From positions 1-16,658 of the forward strand of contig JAJZEG010000192.1 of assembly GCA_021828605.1 (NCBI GenBank): 16,658 bases of DNA, in the 5' to 3' direction. The DNA comes from Pseudomonadota bacterium (GTDB taxonomy: Bacteria > Pseudomonadota > Alphaproteobacteria > Acetobacterales > Acetobacteraceae). The position numbers and the translations under genes are program-made. Below, piece after piece: positions 9,687-16,129 of the stretch (within the stretch, counting starts at the first letter, position 1; the number at the start of each line of letters is the position of its first letter). Below the pieces are notes generated by a model. It did no database searches and was not told where the DNA came from. It worked only from the letters and a program-made list of their open reading frames with translations.

Positions 9687-11036
9687 TTATCGCCGCTCGG
9701 CGGCCAAGCGTTCGGCCTCAAGCGCCAGCGTTAGCAAAGCCGTCTCGACCAGGCCGATCAATTGATCGGTTTGTGCTTGGGCGGATGCGTGAGCGCACGC
9801 TTGATCATGCGCCAGACCGGCATCAAAAGCGTGATTGGTCTGGCGGTCCAAGCGCTCGTTGAGGCGCGCGAGATCATGCCGAATATCGCCCACCAAAAAC
9901 CAGCGCAGCCGCCAAGCAATCGGTCGCACAATCGGGCGAAGGGGACGGTAGGTAAAAAGTAACAACGCCTTGAGCGGGCTTCGCGTCGGACGTGCGGCGA
10001 GAGAAGCATTATTGGATCCGGTGCTGAGCGGCGCTGAAGCCTGCGTGCGCGGCAAACGCAGGTGCCGCAGAAATCGGGCGAGGCCCAAGCTGACCCGCAA
10101 CGGTCTGGGTGCGTCTGGCCATTCCAGCTGAATGGCCAGACGATCGCGAAATACCTGATGATCGGCCACTGCCTCCGCTAACTGACCCGCCAGGGCGGCG
10201 CGTTCGGCGCGGAGCGCTGTGGCGATCACCTCGCTTGCAGCGAAGGCGCGTTGGCTGTCCAACAAATCGCGCTGGAGTGTGGCTAATGCCTGATTATACA
10301 TCACAAAATGGTCGAGCGCATTGACCGGCAGGGTGAAATGGCGTTGCAAATCGGCACGCTCGACCGGGATATAGAACATATTGATCCCGTCGAAATAGGC
10401 GCGCTGATAGCCATAATCGTGCAAAATTGCTTCCCAGGATTGATTGGCCGGCTCGTTGGTCCAAGGGTGGGTGGCCTCGATCAGCAGCACGCTCGGCCGG
10501 ATCGCACGCCAATCGGTGCTGTTGATAATGGCGGATTCCGCCCCTTCAGCGTCGATTTTGATAAAATCGGGGGTCCGGCCTTCGCCATGGGTTGCGAGAA
10601 TCCGGGTGAGCGTGTCGCACGCAATCATGCGCTGCGGTGTCGCTCGGGCGTCGGGTGCTGATAGGCGCGACAGACCCGGATCGCTCGGATCATCGATAAA
10701 GCCGACCTCTCCGGTGTAATCAGTGACCGCGATTTCAAGATTAATATCCTCGGGGCGGTTGGCCGCAAGGCGCACGAAAATCGGGCCCGGTTCGATGTTA
10801 ATGCCGCGCCAGCCCCGATCATAAAACGCCTTGGTCACCGAACCGATCTCAGGATCATAGGCGCCGATATCGAGGTAAAACCCATGATTTTGTTGATTAA
10901 ATACCCGCGCGAGCAGCACATCCTCGAAATTTTGCGCATAAGACACCAAGGGTGCGCCGAGCGGCGATACGCCGCGCGTCCGGTCAAGTGGCGCTGCCAA
11001 CGCGATCATTCGTCGAGGTCTCCGATCCATAACCAT
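9687..11036 (-). CDS. FkbM-family methyltransferase with long coiled-coil C-terminal extension
   Basis: The N-terminal half (about 30-245) is an FkbM-type SAM-dependent O-methyltransferase: SYAQNFEDVLLARVF, FYLDIGAYDP with the SAM-binding D-I-G-A-Y-D at 56-61, SVTKAFYDRGWRGINIEPGP, and FIKIDAEGAE at 158-167. These enzymes methylate sugar or polyketide hydroxyls. The C-terminal half is not catalytic: residues 247-300 and 386-449 are Ala/Leu/Glu/Arg-rich and read as coiled coil. Between them is a basic, hydrophobic stretch (LLLFTYRPLRPIVRPIAWRLRWFLVG, broken by prolines, about 358-383) that could lie on a membrane. It is first in an operon with two glycosyltransferases, so glycan methylation is likely. 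The start is uncertain: ATG 11036 lacks a clear Shine-Dalgarno, ATG 11030 is in frame, and ATG 11009 has GGAG ten bases upstream; none affects the domain. Confidence 0.87.
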   Translation of the reverse strand: MVMDRRPRRMIALAAPLDRTRGVSPLGAPLVSYAQNFEDVLLARVFNQQNHGFYLDIGAYDPEIGSVTKAFYDRGWRGINIEPGPIFVRLAANRPEDINLEIAVTDYTGEVGFIDDPSDPGLSRLSAPDARATPQRMIACDTLTRILATHGEGRTPDFIKIDAEGAESAIINSTDWRAIRPSVLLIEATHPWTNEPANQSWEAILHDYGYQRAYFDGINMFYIPVERADLQRHFTLPVNALDHFVMYNQALATLQRDLLDSQRAFAASEVIATALRAERAALAGQLAEAVADHQVFRDRLAIQLEWPDAPRPLRVSLGLARFLRHLRLPRTQASAPLSTGSNNASLAARPTRSPLKALLLFTYRPLRPIVRPIAWRLRWFLVGDIRHDLARLNERLDRQTNHAFDAGLAHDQACAHASAQAQTDQLIGLVETALLTLALEAERLAAERR

Positions 11037-11051
11037 GACCGAGTGTCTGCC

Positions 11052-11072
11052 CGGAAATCCGACGGATTTCCG
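11052..11072. repeat. Perfect 9-bp inverted repeat upstream of the FkbM gene
   Basis: CGGAAATCC (11052-11060), a GAC spacer and GGATTTCCG (11064-11072) form a perfect hairpin. It lies in the 174-base gap between the tRNA-Glu 3' end and the methyltransferase start. No T-run follows on either strand, so it is not a clear intrinsic terminator. It could be an operator, a processing hairpin of the tRNA transcript or a leader structure. I see no other convincing element in this gap. Confidence 0.55.
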
Positions 11073-11210
11073 ATTCGATCCATGTGTGATTTAGCAGACC
11101 AAGCGTTAATGCACCACCGGAGATTGAAGGACGGCGTAATTAATGGGTCCGCCCCGGATCACGCGCTTTCGGCTCGGATCATAGATCGCTGATGTTGGGC
11201 TGATGCTGGA

Positions 11211-11286
11211 TGGTATCCCGTACGAGATTCGAACTCGTGTTACCGCCGTGAAAGGGCAGTGTCCTAGGCCTCTAGACGAACGGGAC
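11211..11286 (-). tRNA. tRNA-Glu (anticodon UUC)
   Basis: On the minus strand the sequence runs from GTCCCGTTCGTCTAG to ACGGGATACCA, 76 nt with an encoded CCA. The acceptor arm pairs GTCCCGT with ACGGGAT, with a G1-U72 wobble. The anticodon stem-loop CCGCC-type arm is CTGCCCTTTCACGGCGG with loop anticodon TTC, and the T-arm has GTTCGAATC. Overall it is very close to bacterial tRNA-Glu. A -10-like CATATT (plus-strand 11299-11304) lies twelve bases before the 5' end, with a poor -35, so the gene may have its own promoter or be cotranscribed with the DUF2256 gene upstream. Its 3' end faces the accessory glycan/NRPS block. Confidence 0.95.
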
Positions 11287-11321
11287 GTCGAGCAGTCCAA
11301 TATGCGGAAATTGCGGCGGCA

Positions 11322-11492
11322 TCAAGCGGGGGTGCGCCCTTTTTGTTTGATGGCTTGCGCCCGGCGTCCAGTGCGGCAGGCATCGGAGCAAAATCGCACC
11401 TGATCCCAGTCGCGCGCCCATTTGCGCCGCCAGGAAAACGGGCGACCACAGGCGGCGCAGGTTTTCTGCGGCAAATCAGCTTTGGATGTCAC
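11322..11492 (-). CDS. DUF2256 small zinc-ribbon-like protein
   Basis: A very short gene of 56 residues. The protein begins MTSKADLPQKTCAACGRPF, continues WRRKWARDWDQVRFCSDAC, and ends in a basic tail RRAQAIKQKGRTPA. The CxxC (Cys12/Cys15) and CxxxC (Cys35/Cys39) pairs and the 'RPF.WR.KWAR.WD.V.FCS..C' core match the DUF2256 family, which is widespread in bacteria and has no established function. The cysteine pairs suggest zinc binding (inference). It starts with GTG at 11492 inside the TGA of the DUF6476 gene (GTGA overlap), so the two are probably translated together. An upstream Shine-Dalgarno is not obvious, which fits termination-reinitiation. Confidence 0.85.
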   Translation of the reverse strand: MTSKADLPQKTCAACGRPFSWRRKWARDWDQVRFCSDACRTGRRAQAIKQKGRTPA

Positions 11493-11839
11493 TTGCCTTG
11501 GCCCAACGTCAGGCGTCCGGTGATTGCCCCGGTGCGTGGGTTGATCAGGATGATCCGATCCCCGTTGGGCGTGGCCAATTGGACCGCGAGTCGATGATCA
11601 ATAGCCACCAGTGTTTTGATGCTGCTGCCCGGAGGCACTGGGATCATGATGTGAAAAGCCGGGACGCTGGGTGGTGCTGGAACCGGTCCGGCGATGGGGG
11701 ACACTGGCCGAGAGCGGGTGGATGCGACATAGGTACGGTGAATGATCACGCCCACCACTACGGCAGTGCCGATGATAATCAGCACGCCCATGCCGATCAC
11801 CAATGCTTTTAACCCACGGTAACTCTGTGTCTGATCCAT
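11489..11839 (-). CDS. DUF6476-like single-pass membrane protein
   Basis: A 116-residue protein with a short polar N-terminus (MDQTQSYRGL), one strong membrane helix (about 11-33, KALVIGMGVLIIIGTAVVVG onwards), a proline-rich linker and a C-terminal beta-rich segment (IDHRLAVQLATPNGDRIILINPRTGAITGRLTL). The RGLKALVIGMGVLII..G start and overall layout match what I recall as the alphaproteobacterial DUF6476 family, with unknown function. It is likely anchored in the inner membrane with its C-terminus in the periplasm (inference). The ATG at 11839 is chosen because GAGAGG (plus-strand 11845-11850) sits five bases upstream; a TTG at 11884 is less likely. Its stop overlaps the DUF2256 start. Confidence 0.8.
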   Translation of the reverse strand: MDQTQSYRGLKALVIGMGVLIIIGTAVVVGVIIHRTYVASTRSRPVSPIAGPVPAPPSVPAFHIMIPVPPGSSIKTLVAIDHRLAVQLATPNGDRIILINPRTGAITGRLTLGQGK

Positions 11840-12855
11840 CCTCGCCTCTCTTTGATCCAACGCCGTCCGCACCAAACCTGTCAACGCTCCCTGATGCCCT
11901 GTTTTTGGCCGAGGCCAGCGAGGTTGGGATGCGGCTTGATCGCTTCATTGCCGCAAGGCTGGGGGTGGTGTCACGCGCGCGGGTCAAACATTTAATCGAA
12001 GCGGGCGCCGTGCGTGTCGCCGATCGACCGATTACCGCACCCGCCACCACGGTGCGGCACGGTTTGCTTTATCAGGTGACCATGCCCGAACCCGAACCCG
12101 CGACGCCCATCGGCCAATCGATTCCACTCACTCTCTTATATGAGGATAGCGATTTGCTGGTGCTCGATAAGCCTGCCGGGCTTGTGGTGCATCCCGCTCC
12201 AGGCAATCAGGATGGCACATTGGTCAATGCGCTGATTGCCCATTGCGGTGCCAGTCTTACCGGGATTGGCGCCGAACGACGGCCGGGCATTGTGCATCGG
12301 TTGGATAAAGACACGTCGGGGCTGATGGTGGTGGCGAAAACCGAGATCGCCCACGTCGCTCTGTCCCATGCGTTTGCCGCCCGTGACATTAATCGTGCCT
12401 ATACCGCGCTGTGCTGGGGCGTGCCGGAGCCCCGCGAAGGCGAGATTGACGGCGCCATTGGGCGCGATCCGCGCGATCGCAAACGGATGGCGGTGGTCAC
12501 GAGATCGGGTAAGTTGGCCTTGACCCGCTATCGGGTCGAGGAGAGCTTTTCTGCTGGCGCAGCATTGCTGACCTGCCGCTTGGCGACCGGACGCACCCAC
12601 CAGATTAGGGTGCATCTGGCCGCACGCGGGCATCCGCTGATCGGCGACCCGGTGTACCTGCGGCGCATACCTGCCATGGCGACCCGATTTGACCCGGAGC
12701 GCAAGCGCGCGATGCTTGATTTTCCGCGTCAGGCCCTCCACGCGCATCGGCTGGGATTTCGCCATCCATGCTCAGGAATCGACTTATTCTTTGAAACGCC
12801 GTTACCGGCTGACATGACAAATTTGCTGGATTTGCTGCGCTGCCATGATCTGTAA
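11803..12855 (+). CDS. rluD: 23S rRNA pseudouridine synthase RluD family
   Basis: A 350-residue RluA-family pseudouridine synthase; RluD modifies uridines of 23S rRNA helix 69 (positions 1911, 1915 and 1917 in E. coli). The N-terminal S4 RNA-binding domain is seen at GMRLDRFIAARLGVVSRARV and LIEAGAVRVADRP. The catalytic domain has LLVLDKPAGLVVHPAPGN and HRLDKDTSGLMVVAKT, with the catalytic Asp at about residue 168, and ATGRTHQIRVHLAARGHPLIGD near the C-terminus. Assignment as RluD rather than RluC/RluA rests on length, the S4 domain and the rpoH neighbour. The start is uncertain: ATG 11803 has no Shine-Dalgarno and overlaps the divergent DUF6476 start by 37 bases; GTG 11827 is an alternative with a 13-base overlap. 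Either way the two genes overlap head to head. Confidence 0.9.
   Translation: MLLTHGNSVSDPSSPLFDPTPSAPNLSTLPDALFLAEASEVGMRLDRFIAARLGVVSRARVKHLIEAGAVRVADRPITAPATTVRHGLLYQVTMPEPEPATPIGQSIPLTLLYEDSDLLVLDKPAGLVVHPAPGNQDGTLVNALIAHCGASLTGIGAERRPGIVHRLDKDTSGLMVVAKTEIAHVALSHAFAARDINRAYTALCWGVPEPREGEIDGAIGRDPRDRKRMAVVTRSGKLALTRYRVEESFSAGAALLTCRLATGRTHQIRVHLAARGHPLIGDPVYLRRIPAMATRFDPERKRAMLDFPRQALHAHRLGFRHPCSGIDLFFETPLPADMTNLLDLLRCHDL
11845..11853 (-). promoter_or_regulatory. Shine-Dalgarno setting the DUF6476 start
   Basis: On the minus strand AAAGAGAGG lies five bases before ATG 11839. This purine-rich site favours that ATG over the TTG at 11884. It is inside the 5' coding part of the divergent rluD gene. 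Confidence 0.6.
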
Positions 12856-12879
12856 TCAGGACAACAGAGGTCCAATTTC

Positions 12880-12908
12880 TTGACAAGGCAGATAACATAC
12901 CGTAAAAC
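12880..12908 (+). promoter_or_regulatory. Candidate sigma-70 promoter for rpoH
   Basis: A perfect -35 hexamer TTGACA (12880-12885) is followed after 17 bases by TAAAAC (12903-12908), which matches four of six -10 bases. It lies 25 bases after rluD and about 220 bases before the rpoH ATG, implying a long leader. The rest of the 275-base gap holds an inverted repeat and a 14-bp palindrome, listed separately, and nothing else I can identify. Confidence 0.5.
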
Positions 12909-13001
12909 TTTGATCGCAGGTGACGAGGTGCCTGCAGCGTCCTTACCCGCAGATTACTGCCTTTTCAGGGGTTTTCACGGGTTCGTGATATGTCAGGGAC
13001 G

Positions 13002-13020
13002 CTGACTGGTGTATAGTCAG
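13002..13020. repeat. Inverted repeat in the rpoH leader
   Basis: CTGACT (13002-13007) and AGTCAG (13015-13020) form a 6-bp stem around GGTGTAT, followed by TTTT. It overlaps a -10-like TATAGT (13012-13017). It may be an operator, a weak attenuator or a chance pairing. Confidence 0.35.
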
Positions 13021-13044
13021 TTTTCAATTGGTTGGTTGGAGTTG

Positions 13045-13058
13045 TCAGTTCGAACTGA
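13045..13058. repeat. 14-bp perfect palindrome before rpoH
   Basis: TCAGTTCGAACTGA is fully self-complementary. Such a dyad with no loop fits a dimeric regulator site better than an RNA hairpin. It lies 73 bases upstream of the chosen rpoH start. Confidence 0.45.
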
Positions 13059-13116
13059 GTGCGTCTCGATTTTGAGAGCATATTTAGGTTTGGATTCGGC
13101 ACAAAACAAATAGACG

Positions 13117-13123
13117 AAAGGAG
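13117..13123 (+). promoter_or_regulatory. Shine-Dalgarno setting the rpoH start
   Basis: AAAGGAG lies seven bases before ATG 13131. This decides that start over the in-frame upstream codon at 13059, which would add 24 residues unlike any RpoH N-terminus I know. Confidence 0.8.
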
Positions 13124-13130
13124 CAGCCCG

Positions 13131-14042
13131 ATGGCCTCTGGAGTCGGTTCACTCGCCCCCACCGAGGGCAATATGGCGCGGTATCTGCAAGAGATCCGCA
13201 AGTTTCCGATGCTTACCCCCGAAGAGGAGGATCGTTTGGCGCGCGCGTGGCGTGACAAAGAGGATCATCGCGCGGCGCACAAGCTGGTGACCTCGCATTT
13301 ACGCCTCGTGGCCAAAATTGCCATGGGCTATCGCGGGTATGGTTTGCCGGTTTCCGAGCTGATTTCCGAAGGCAATGTCGGGATGATGCAGGCGGTTAAG
13401 CGGTTTGATCCCGAGCGCGGCTTTCGGCTTGCCACCTATGCGATGTGGTGGATCCGTGCGGCGATTCAGGAATATATTTTGCATTCCTGGTCCCTGGTCA
13501 AAATGGGCACCACGGCATCGCAGAAAAAGCTGTTTTTCAATTTGCGCCGCTTGAAGGGGCAGATGCGCGCGATCGATGATGGCGATTTGCAACCTGAGCA
13601 AGTTGCGCATGTCGCGCGGATGCTGGGCGTGCCCGAACAGGACGTGGTCAGTATGAATCGGCGTTTAGCAGCGCCCGATCATAGTTTGAACGCGCCGATC
13701 CGGCTTGATGGCGACGGCGAATGGCAAGATTGGCTCGTTGATGACAGCGAGAGTCAGGAAACCATGATCGGTGATCATGAGGAAATGACCAGTCGACGGG
13801 CTTTGCTGGCGACGGCACTGAAAACCTTGAACGATCGCGAACGCCATATTCTGATCGAACGGCGCCTGAAGGATAATCCGACGACGCTTGAGGATTTGTC
13901 GCAGCAATATAACATCTCGCGTGAGCGGGTGCGCCAAATCGAGGTGCGGGCGTTTGAAAAATTGCAAAAATCGATGAAGGCGCAAGTCGCCGAGCAACGG
14001 GCCGATCAGCGCCACGCGGCCTTATCGCTGATGGACGCCTAA
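13131..14042 (+). CDS. rpoH: RNA polymerase heat-shock sigma factor RpoH (sigma-32)
   Basis: A 303-residue group 3 sigma factor that directs RNA polymerase to heat-shock promoters. Region 1.2/2 is seen in ARYLQEIRKFPMLTPEEE, HLRLVAKIAMGYRGYGLPVSELISEGNVGMMQAVKRFDPERGFRLATYAMWWIRAAIQEYIL. The RpoH box QKKLFFNLR (131-139) follows and separates RpoH from the housekeeping sigma. Region 4.2 is TLEDLSQQYNISRERVRQIEVRAFEKLQ near the C-terminus. Length is normal. In well-studied bacteria its level is controlled by DnaK/GroEL and proteolysis. The gene downstream, htpG, is a classical target in the converging orientation. Confidence 0.96.
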   Translation: MASGVGSLAPTEGNMARYLQEIRKFPMLTPEEEDRLARAWRDKEDHRAAHKLVTSHLRLVAKIAMGYRGYGLPVSELISEGNVGMMQAVKRFDPERGFRLATYAMWWIRAAIQEYILHSWSLVKMGTTASQKKLFFNLRRLKGQMRAIDDGDLQPEQVAHVARMLGVPEQDVVSMNRRLAAPDHSLNAPIRLDGDGEWQDWLVDDSESQETMIGDHEEMTSRRALLATALKTLNDRERHILIERRLKDNPTTLEDLSQQYNISRERVRQIEVRAFEKLQKSMKAQVAEQRADQRHAALSLMDA

Positions 14043-14054
14043 AAATCGCGGAAC

Positions 14055-14096
14055 AAAAAGGCGCTCATTTTGATGCGATGCGTCAAAATGAGCGCC
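14055..14096 (-). terminator. Rho-independent terminator, htpG direction
   Basis: A perfect 14-bp stem, GGCGCTCATTTTGA (14060-14073) with its complement at 14083-14096, encloses a 9-base loop. On the minus strand it is followed directly by TTTTTG (T-run at 14055-14059), the classical intrinsic terminator layout. It would end htpG transcripts 112 bases after the stop and just before rpoH. On the plus strand no T-run follows, so it is a weaker terminator for rpoH. Confidence 0.8.
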
Positions 14097-14099
14097 CAG

Positions 14100-14144
14100 A
14101 GCAACATCCGATCAGATGGAATCATCTGATCGGATAAAGTTGCT
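14100..14144. repeat. Long hairpin between rpoH and htpG
   Basis: ATCCGATCAGATG (14106-14118) pairs perfectly with 14123-14135 around a 4-base loop. The outer arms AGCAAC (14100-14105) and GTTGCT (14139-14144) extend the stem by 6 bp with an AAA bulge. The pattern resembles dispersed intergenic palindromes common in alphaproteobacterial genomes (recollection). No T-run follows. Confidence 0.7.
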
Positions 14145-14161
14145 TGCCAATACAACGATAT

Positions 14162-14201
14162 AGAGCATTATCCGTGAGAAGATGCGAACGGAAAATGCTC
14201 T
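14162..14201. repeat. Imperfect palindrome next to the htpG stop
   Basis: AGAGCATTATCCGT (14162-14175) pairs with ACGGAAAATGCTCT (14188-14201) with one A:A mismatch and a 12-base loop. Elements beginning AGAGCAT..TCCG are abundant in many alphaproteobacterial intergenic regions, so this is probably a dispersed repeat copy. It begins seven bases past the htpG stop. Confidence 0.65.
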
Positions 14202-14207
14202 CAGTTT

Positions 14208-16037
14208 TCATTGCGTCGGTTGGGCCCTGGTCGCTACGTGGGCCGCGACAAATCGGGTAAACCGAGCAGCGTCCACCGGTGGTTCACCATTGCCGATTCG
14301 CGCCAGATCAAGCAGTAAGGCCGCCCAATCGTCCAGCCCGTCCCCTGCCTGGTGGTGGCTGAGCAAACCGGTGATCAAATCGTGCGCCGGGTTGATTTCC
14401 AATATTGGCGATCCGGCAAAAACCGGCCGTCCCGCGCGGCGCATCATGCGCTGCATCGCTAAATCCGGCCCATTCGCATCAGCCGCTAAGGCCGCAGGAC
14501 TATCGGTCAACCGTGCCGAGCAGCGGACTTCCGAAACCGCATCACCCAATTTTTCCTTGATCGCCGCCGCTAAATCAGCAAGCGCCGGGTCAACCGCTTG
14601 GGTCTCAAACAGGTCAGACGCCTGGGCAATATGGACCAATTTCAGATCCTGGTAGCTGCCCAAGCGCTCGGGCCAGAAATGATCGATCGGGTCGGCGAGG
14701 AGCAGAACCTCAATCCCCTTGGCGCGCATCCCTTCAAGCAGCGGCGATGAGGCTAAGCGCTCCTGATCCTCGCCGGTCAAATAATAAATCGCCGTCTGGC
14801 CCTCGGTTTTGCGCTCGATATAGGCCTCAAGCGAGGTCAATTCCGCATCCCGCGTCGAGCGGAATCGCGCCAGGCCCGCGATCTCGGCGCGATGATCGGT
14901 ATCATCGTATATGCCCTCTTTCAGCACCCCGCCCCATTGACCGATGAAATCGCTATAGGCGGCTTGATCCTTGGAACGAGTTTTCAACTCGGTGATCACC
15001 CGGTTGACCAATGCCTTGCGGATCCGGGCCAGCACCGGCGTTGATTGCAACATCTCGCGCGACACGTTCAAAGGCAGGTCTTCGGTATCGACCACGCCTT
15101 CAACGAAGCGCAACCAGGACGGCAATAATTGCGCCCGATCAGTGATAAACATGCGGCGCACATGCAGCCGCACATGGCTGTCGCGATCCTCGCCGGTTGC
15201 CTGAAACGGCGAGGCACCAGGGATAAACAAAAGGGCGGCGAAATCTACCGCCCCTTCGGCGCGCCAATGGATCGTCGCCCAAGGCTTATCGAACATATGG
15301 CCCAGATGACGGTAAAAATCGTCATAATCAGACTCGGTGATCTCGGTCTTGGCCTTACGCCAGAGGGCGGCGCCCTCATTCGCCGTAGTGAATTTCCCGT
15401 CGCGTTCAATCGCGATCGGCACCGACACATGATCCGCCCATTTGCGAATAATCGCCTCAAGCCGGTGGGCGTCGAGAAACTCGGTCGCATCGGCTTTGAT
15501 ATGCAGGGTGATATCGCTCCCCGCCGCCTCGCGCACCGCGGAGCTGATCCGATACCCACCGCGGCCATCGGAACTCCAACAATGCGCTTCCTCGCTGCCG
15601 GCGCGGCGCGATATGAATTCGACCCGATCAGCGACCATGAACGCCGAATAAAAACCAACACCAAATTGACCGATCAGGCTTGGCCGATCATCCGGCTTGG
15701 CGTCCGCCAATGTTTCGGTAAAAGCGCGGGTGCCGGAGCGAGCAATGGTGCCGAGATGGCTGGCAAGCTCCTCGGCATTCATGCCCATCCCATCATCGCT
15801 TATGGTGAGGGTGCGCGCCGATTGGTCGGTTCGGATCCGAATGCCGGCATCGGGCGGCAGCGCCAAGTTTTCATCCGACAAAGCCAGGAAGCGGCGCCGA
15901 TCAATCGCATCAGCGGCATTCGCGACCAATTCGCGCAGAAAAATCTCGCGATCTGAATAAAGTGAATGCACCACCAGATCGAGCAAGCGCCCAACTTCGG
16001 CATCGAACGGGCGATCGGTTTCGGTGGCTTCATTCAT
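14208..16037 (-). CDS. htpG: Molecular chaperone HtpG (Hsp90 family)
   Basis: A 609-residue cytoplasmic ATP-dependent chaperone. The N-terminal ATPase (GHKL) domain has [31 protein letters not shown], the lid segment SGTRAF and [16 protein letters not shown]. The middle domain includes [15 protein letters not shown] and [10 protein letters not shown], the conserved arginine-containing loop that contacts ATP. The C-terminal dimerisation domain ends near residue 600. Length is normal for HtpG. ATG 16037 is supported by GGAGAG six bases upstream. A sigma-32-like promoter is a candidate upstream, and a strong terminator lies downstream; both fit a heat-shock gene transcribed alone and converging on rpoH. 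Confidence 0.97.
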   Translation of the reverse strand: MNEATETDRPFDAEVGRLLDLVVHSLYSDREIFLRELVANAADAIDRRRFLALSDENLALPPDAGIRIRTDQSARTLTISDDGMGMNAEELASHLGTIARSGTRAFTETLADAKPDDRPSLIGQFGVGFYSAFMVADRVEFISRRAGSEEAHCWSSDGRGGYRISSAVREAAGSDITLHIKADATEFLDAHRLEAIIRKWADHVSVPIAIERDGKFTTANEGAALWRKAKTEITESDYDDFYRHLGHMFDKPWATIHWRAEGAVDFAALLFIPGASPFQATGEDRDSHVRLHVRRMFITDRAQLLPSWLRFVEGVVDTEDLPLNVSREMLQSTPVLARIRKALVNRVITELKTRSKDQAAYSDFIGQWGGVLKEGIYDDTDHRAEIAGLARFRSTRDAELTSLEAYIERKTEGQTAIYYLTGEDQERLASSPLLEGMRAKGIEVLLLADPIDHFWPERLGSYQDLKLVHIAQASDLFETQAVDPALADLAAAIKEKLGDAVSEVRCSARLTDSPAALAADANGPDLAMQRMMRRAGRPVFAGSPILEINPAHDLITGLLSHHQAGDGLDDWAALLLDLARIGNGEPPVDAARFTRFVAAHVATRAQPTQ

Positions 16038-16043
16038 GACAAA

Positions 16044-16049
16044 CTCTCC
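16044..16049 (-). promoter_or_regulatory. Shine-Dalgarno of htpG
   Basis: GGAGAG on the minus strand, six bases before ATG 16037, supports that start codon. Confidence 0.7.
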
Positions 16050-16072
16050 ATATTATCGACACGTCCTCCGGC

Positions 16073-16102
16073 AAATAAGCAATCAAATTGCCGCTTGCAA
16101 TG
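16073..16102 (-). promoter_or_regulatory. Possible sigma-32-type promoter of htpG
   Basis: On the minus strand a CTTATTT (plus 16073-16079) matches the CYTATNT -10 pattern reported for alphaproteobacterial sigma-32. It lies 18 bases after CATTG (plus 16098-16102), an imperfect CTTG-type -35. The spacing is right but the -35 is weak, so this is tentative. Confidence 0.35.
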
Positions 16103-16129
16103 CTTCGCGTTCACGCCGACATTGGTGGA

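Noticed and set aside
13059..13130. Upstream start adding 24 residues to RpoH
   Set aside because: There is no Shine-Dalgarno there, while AAAGGAG sits correctly before ATG 13131.
13021..13130. RNA thermometer over the rpoH start
   Set aside because: No upstream pyrimidine stretch pairs well with AAAGGAG, and no ROSE-like element is visible.
15129..15956. 275-codon open frame on the plus strand across htpG
   Set aside because: It is the mirror of a well-conserved HtpG frame and has no recognisable domain.
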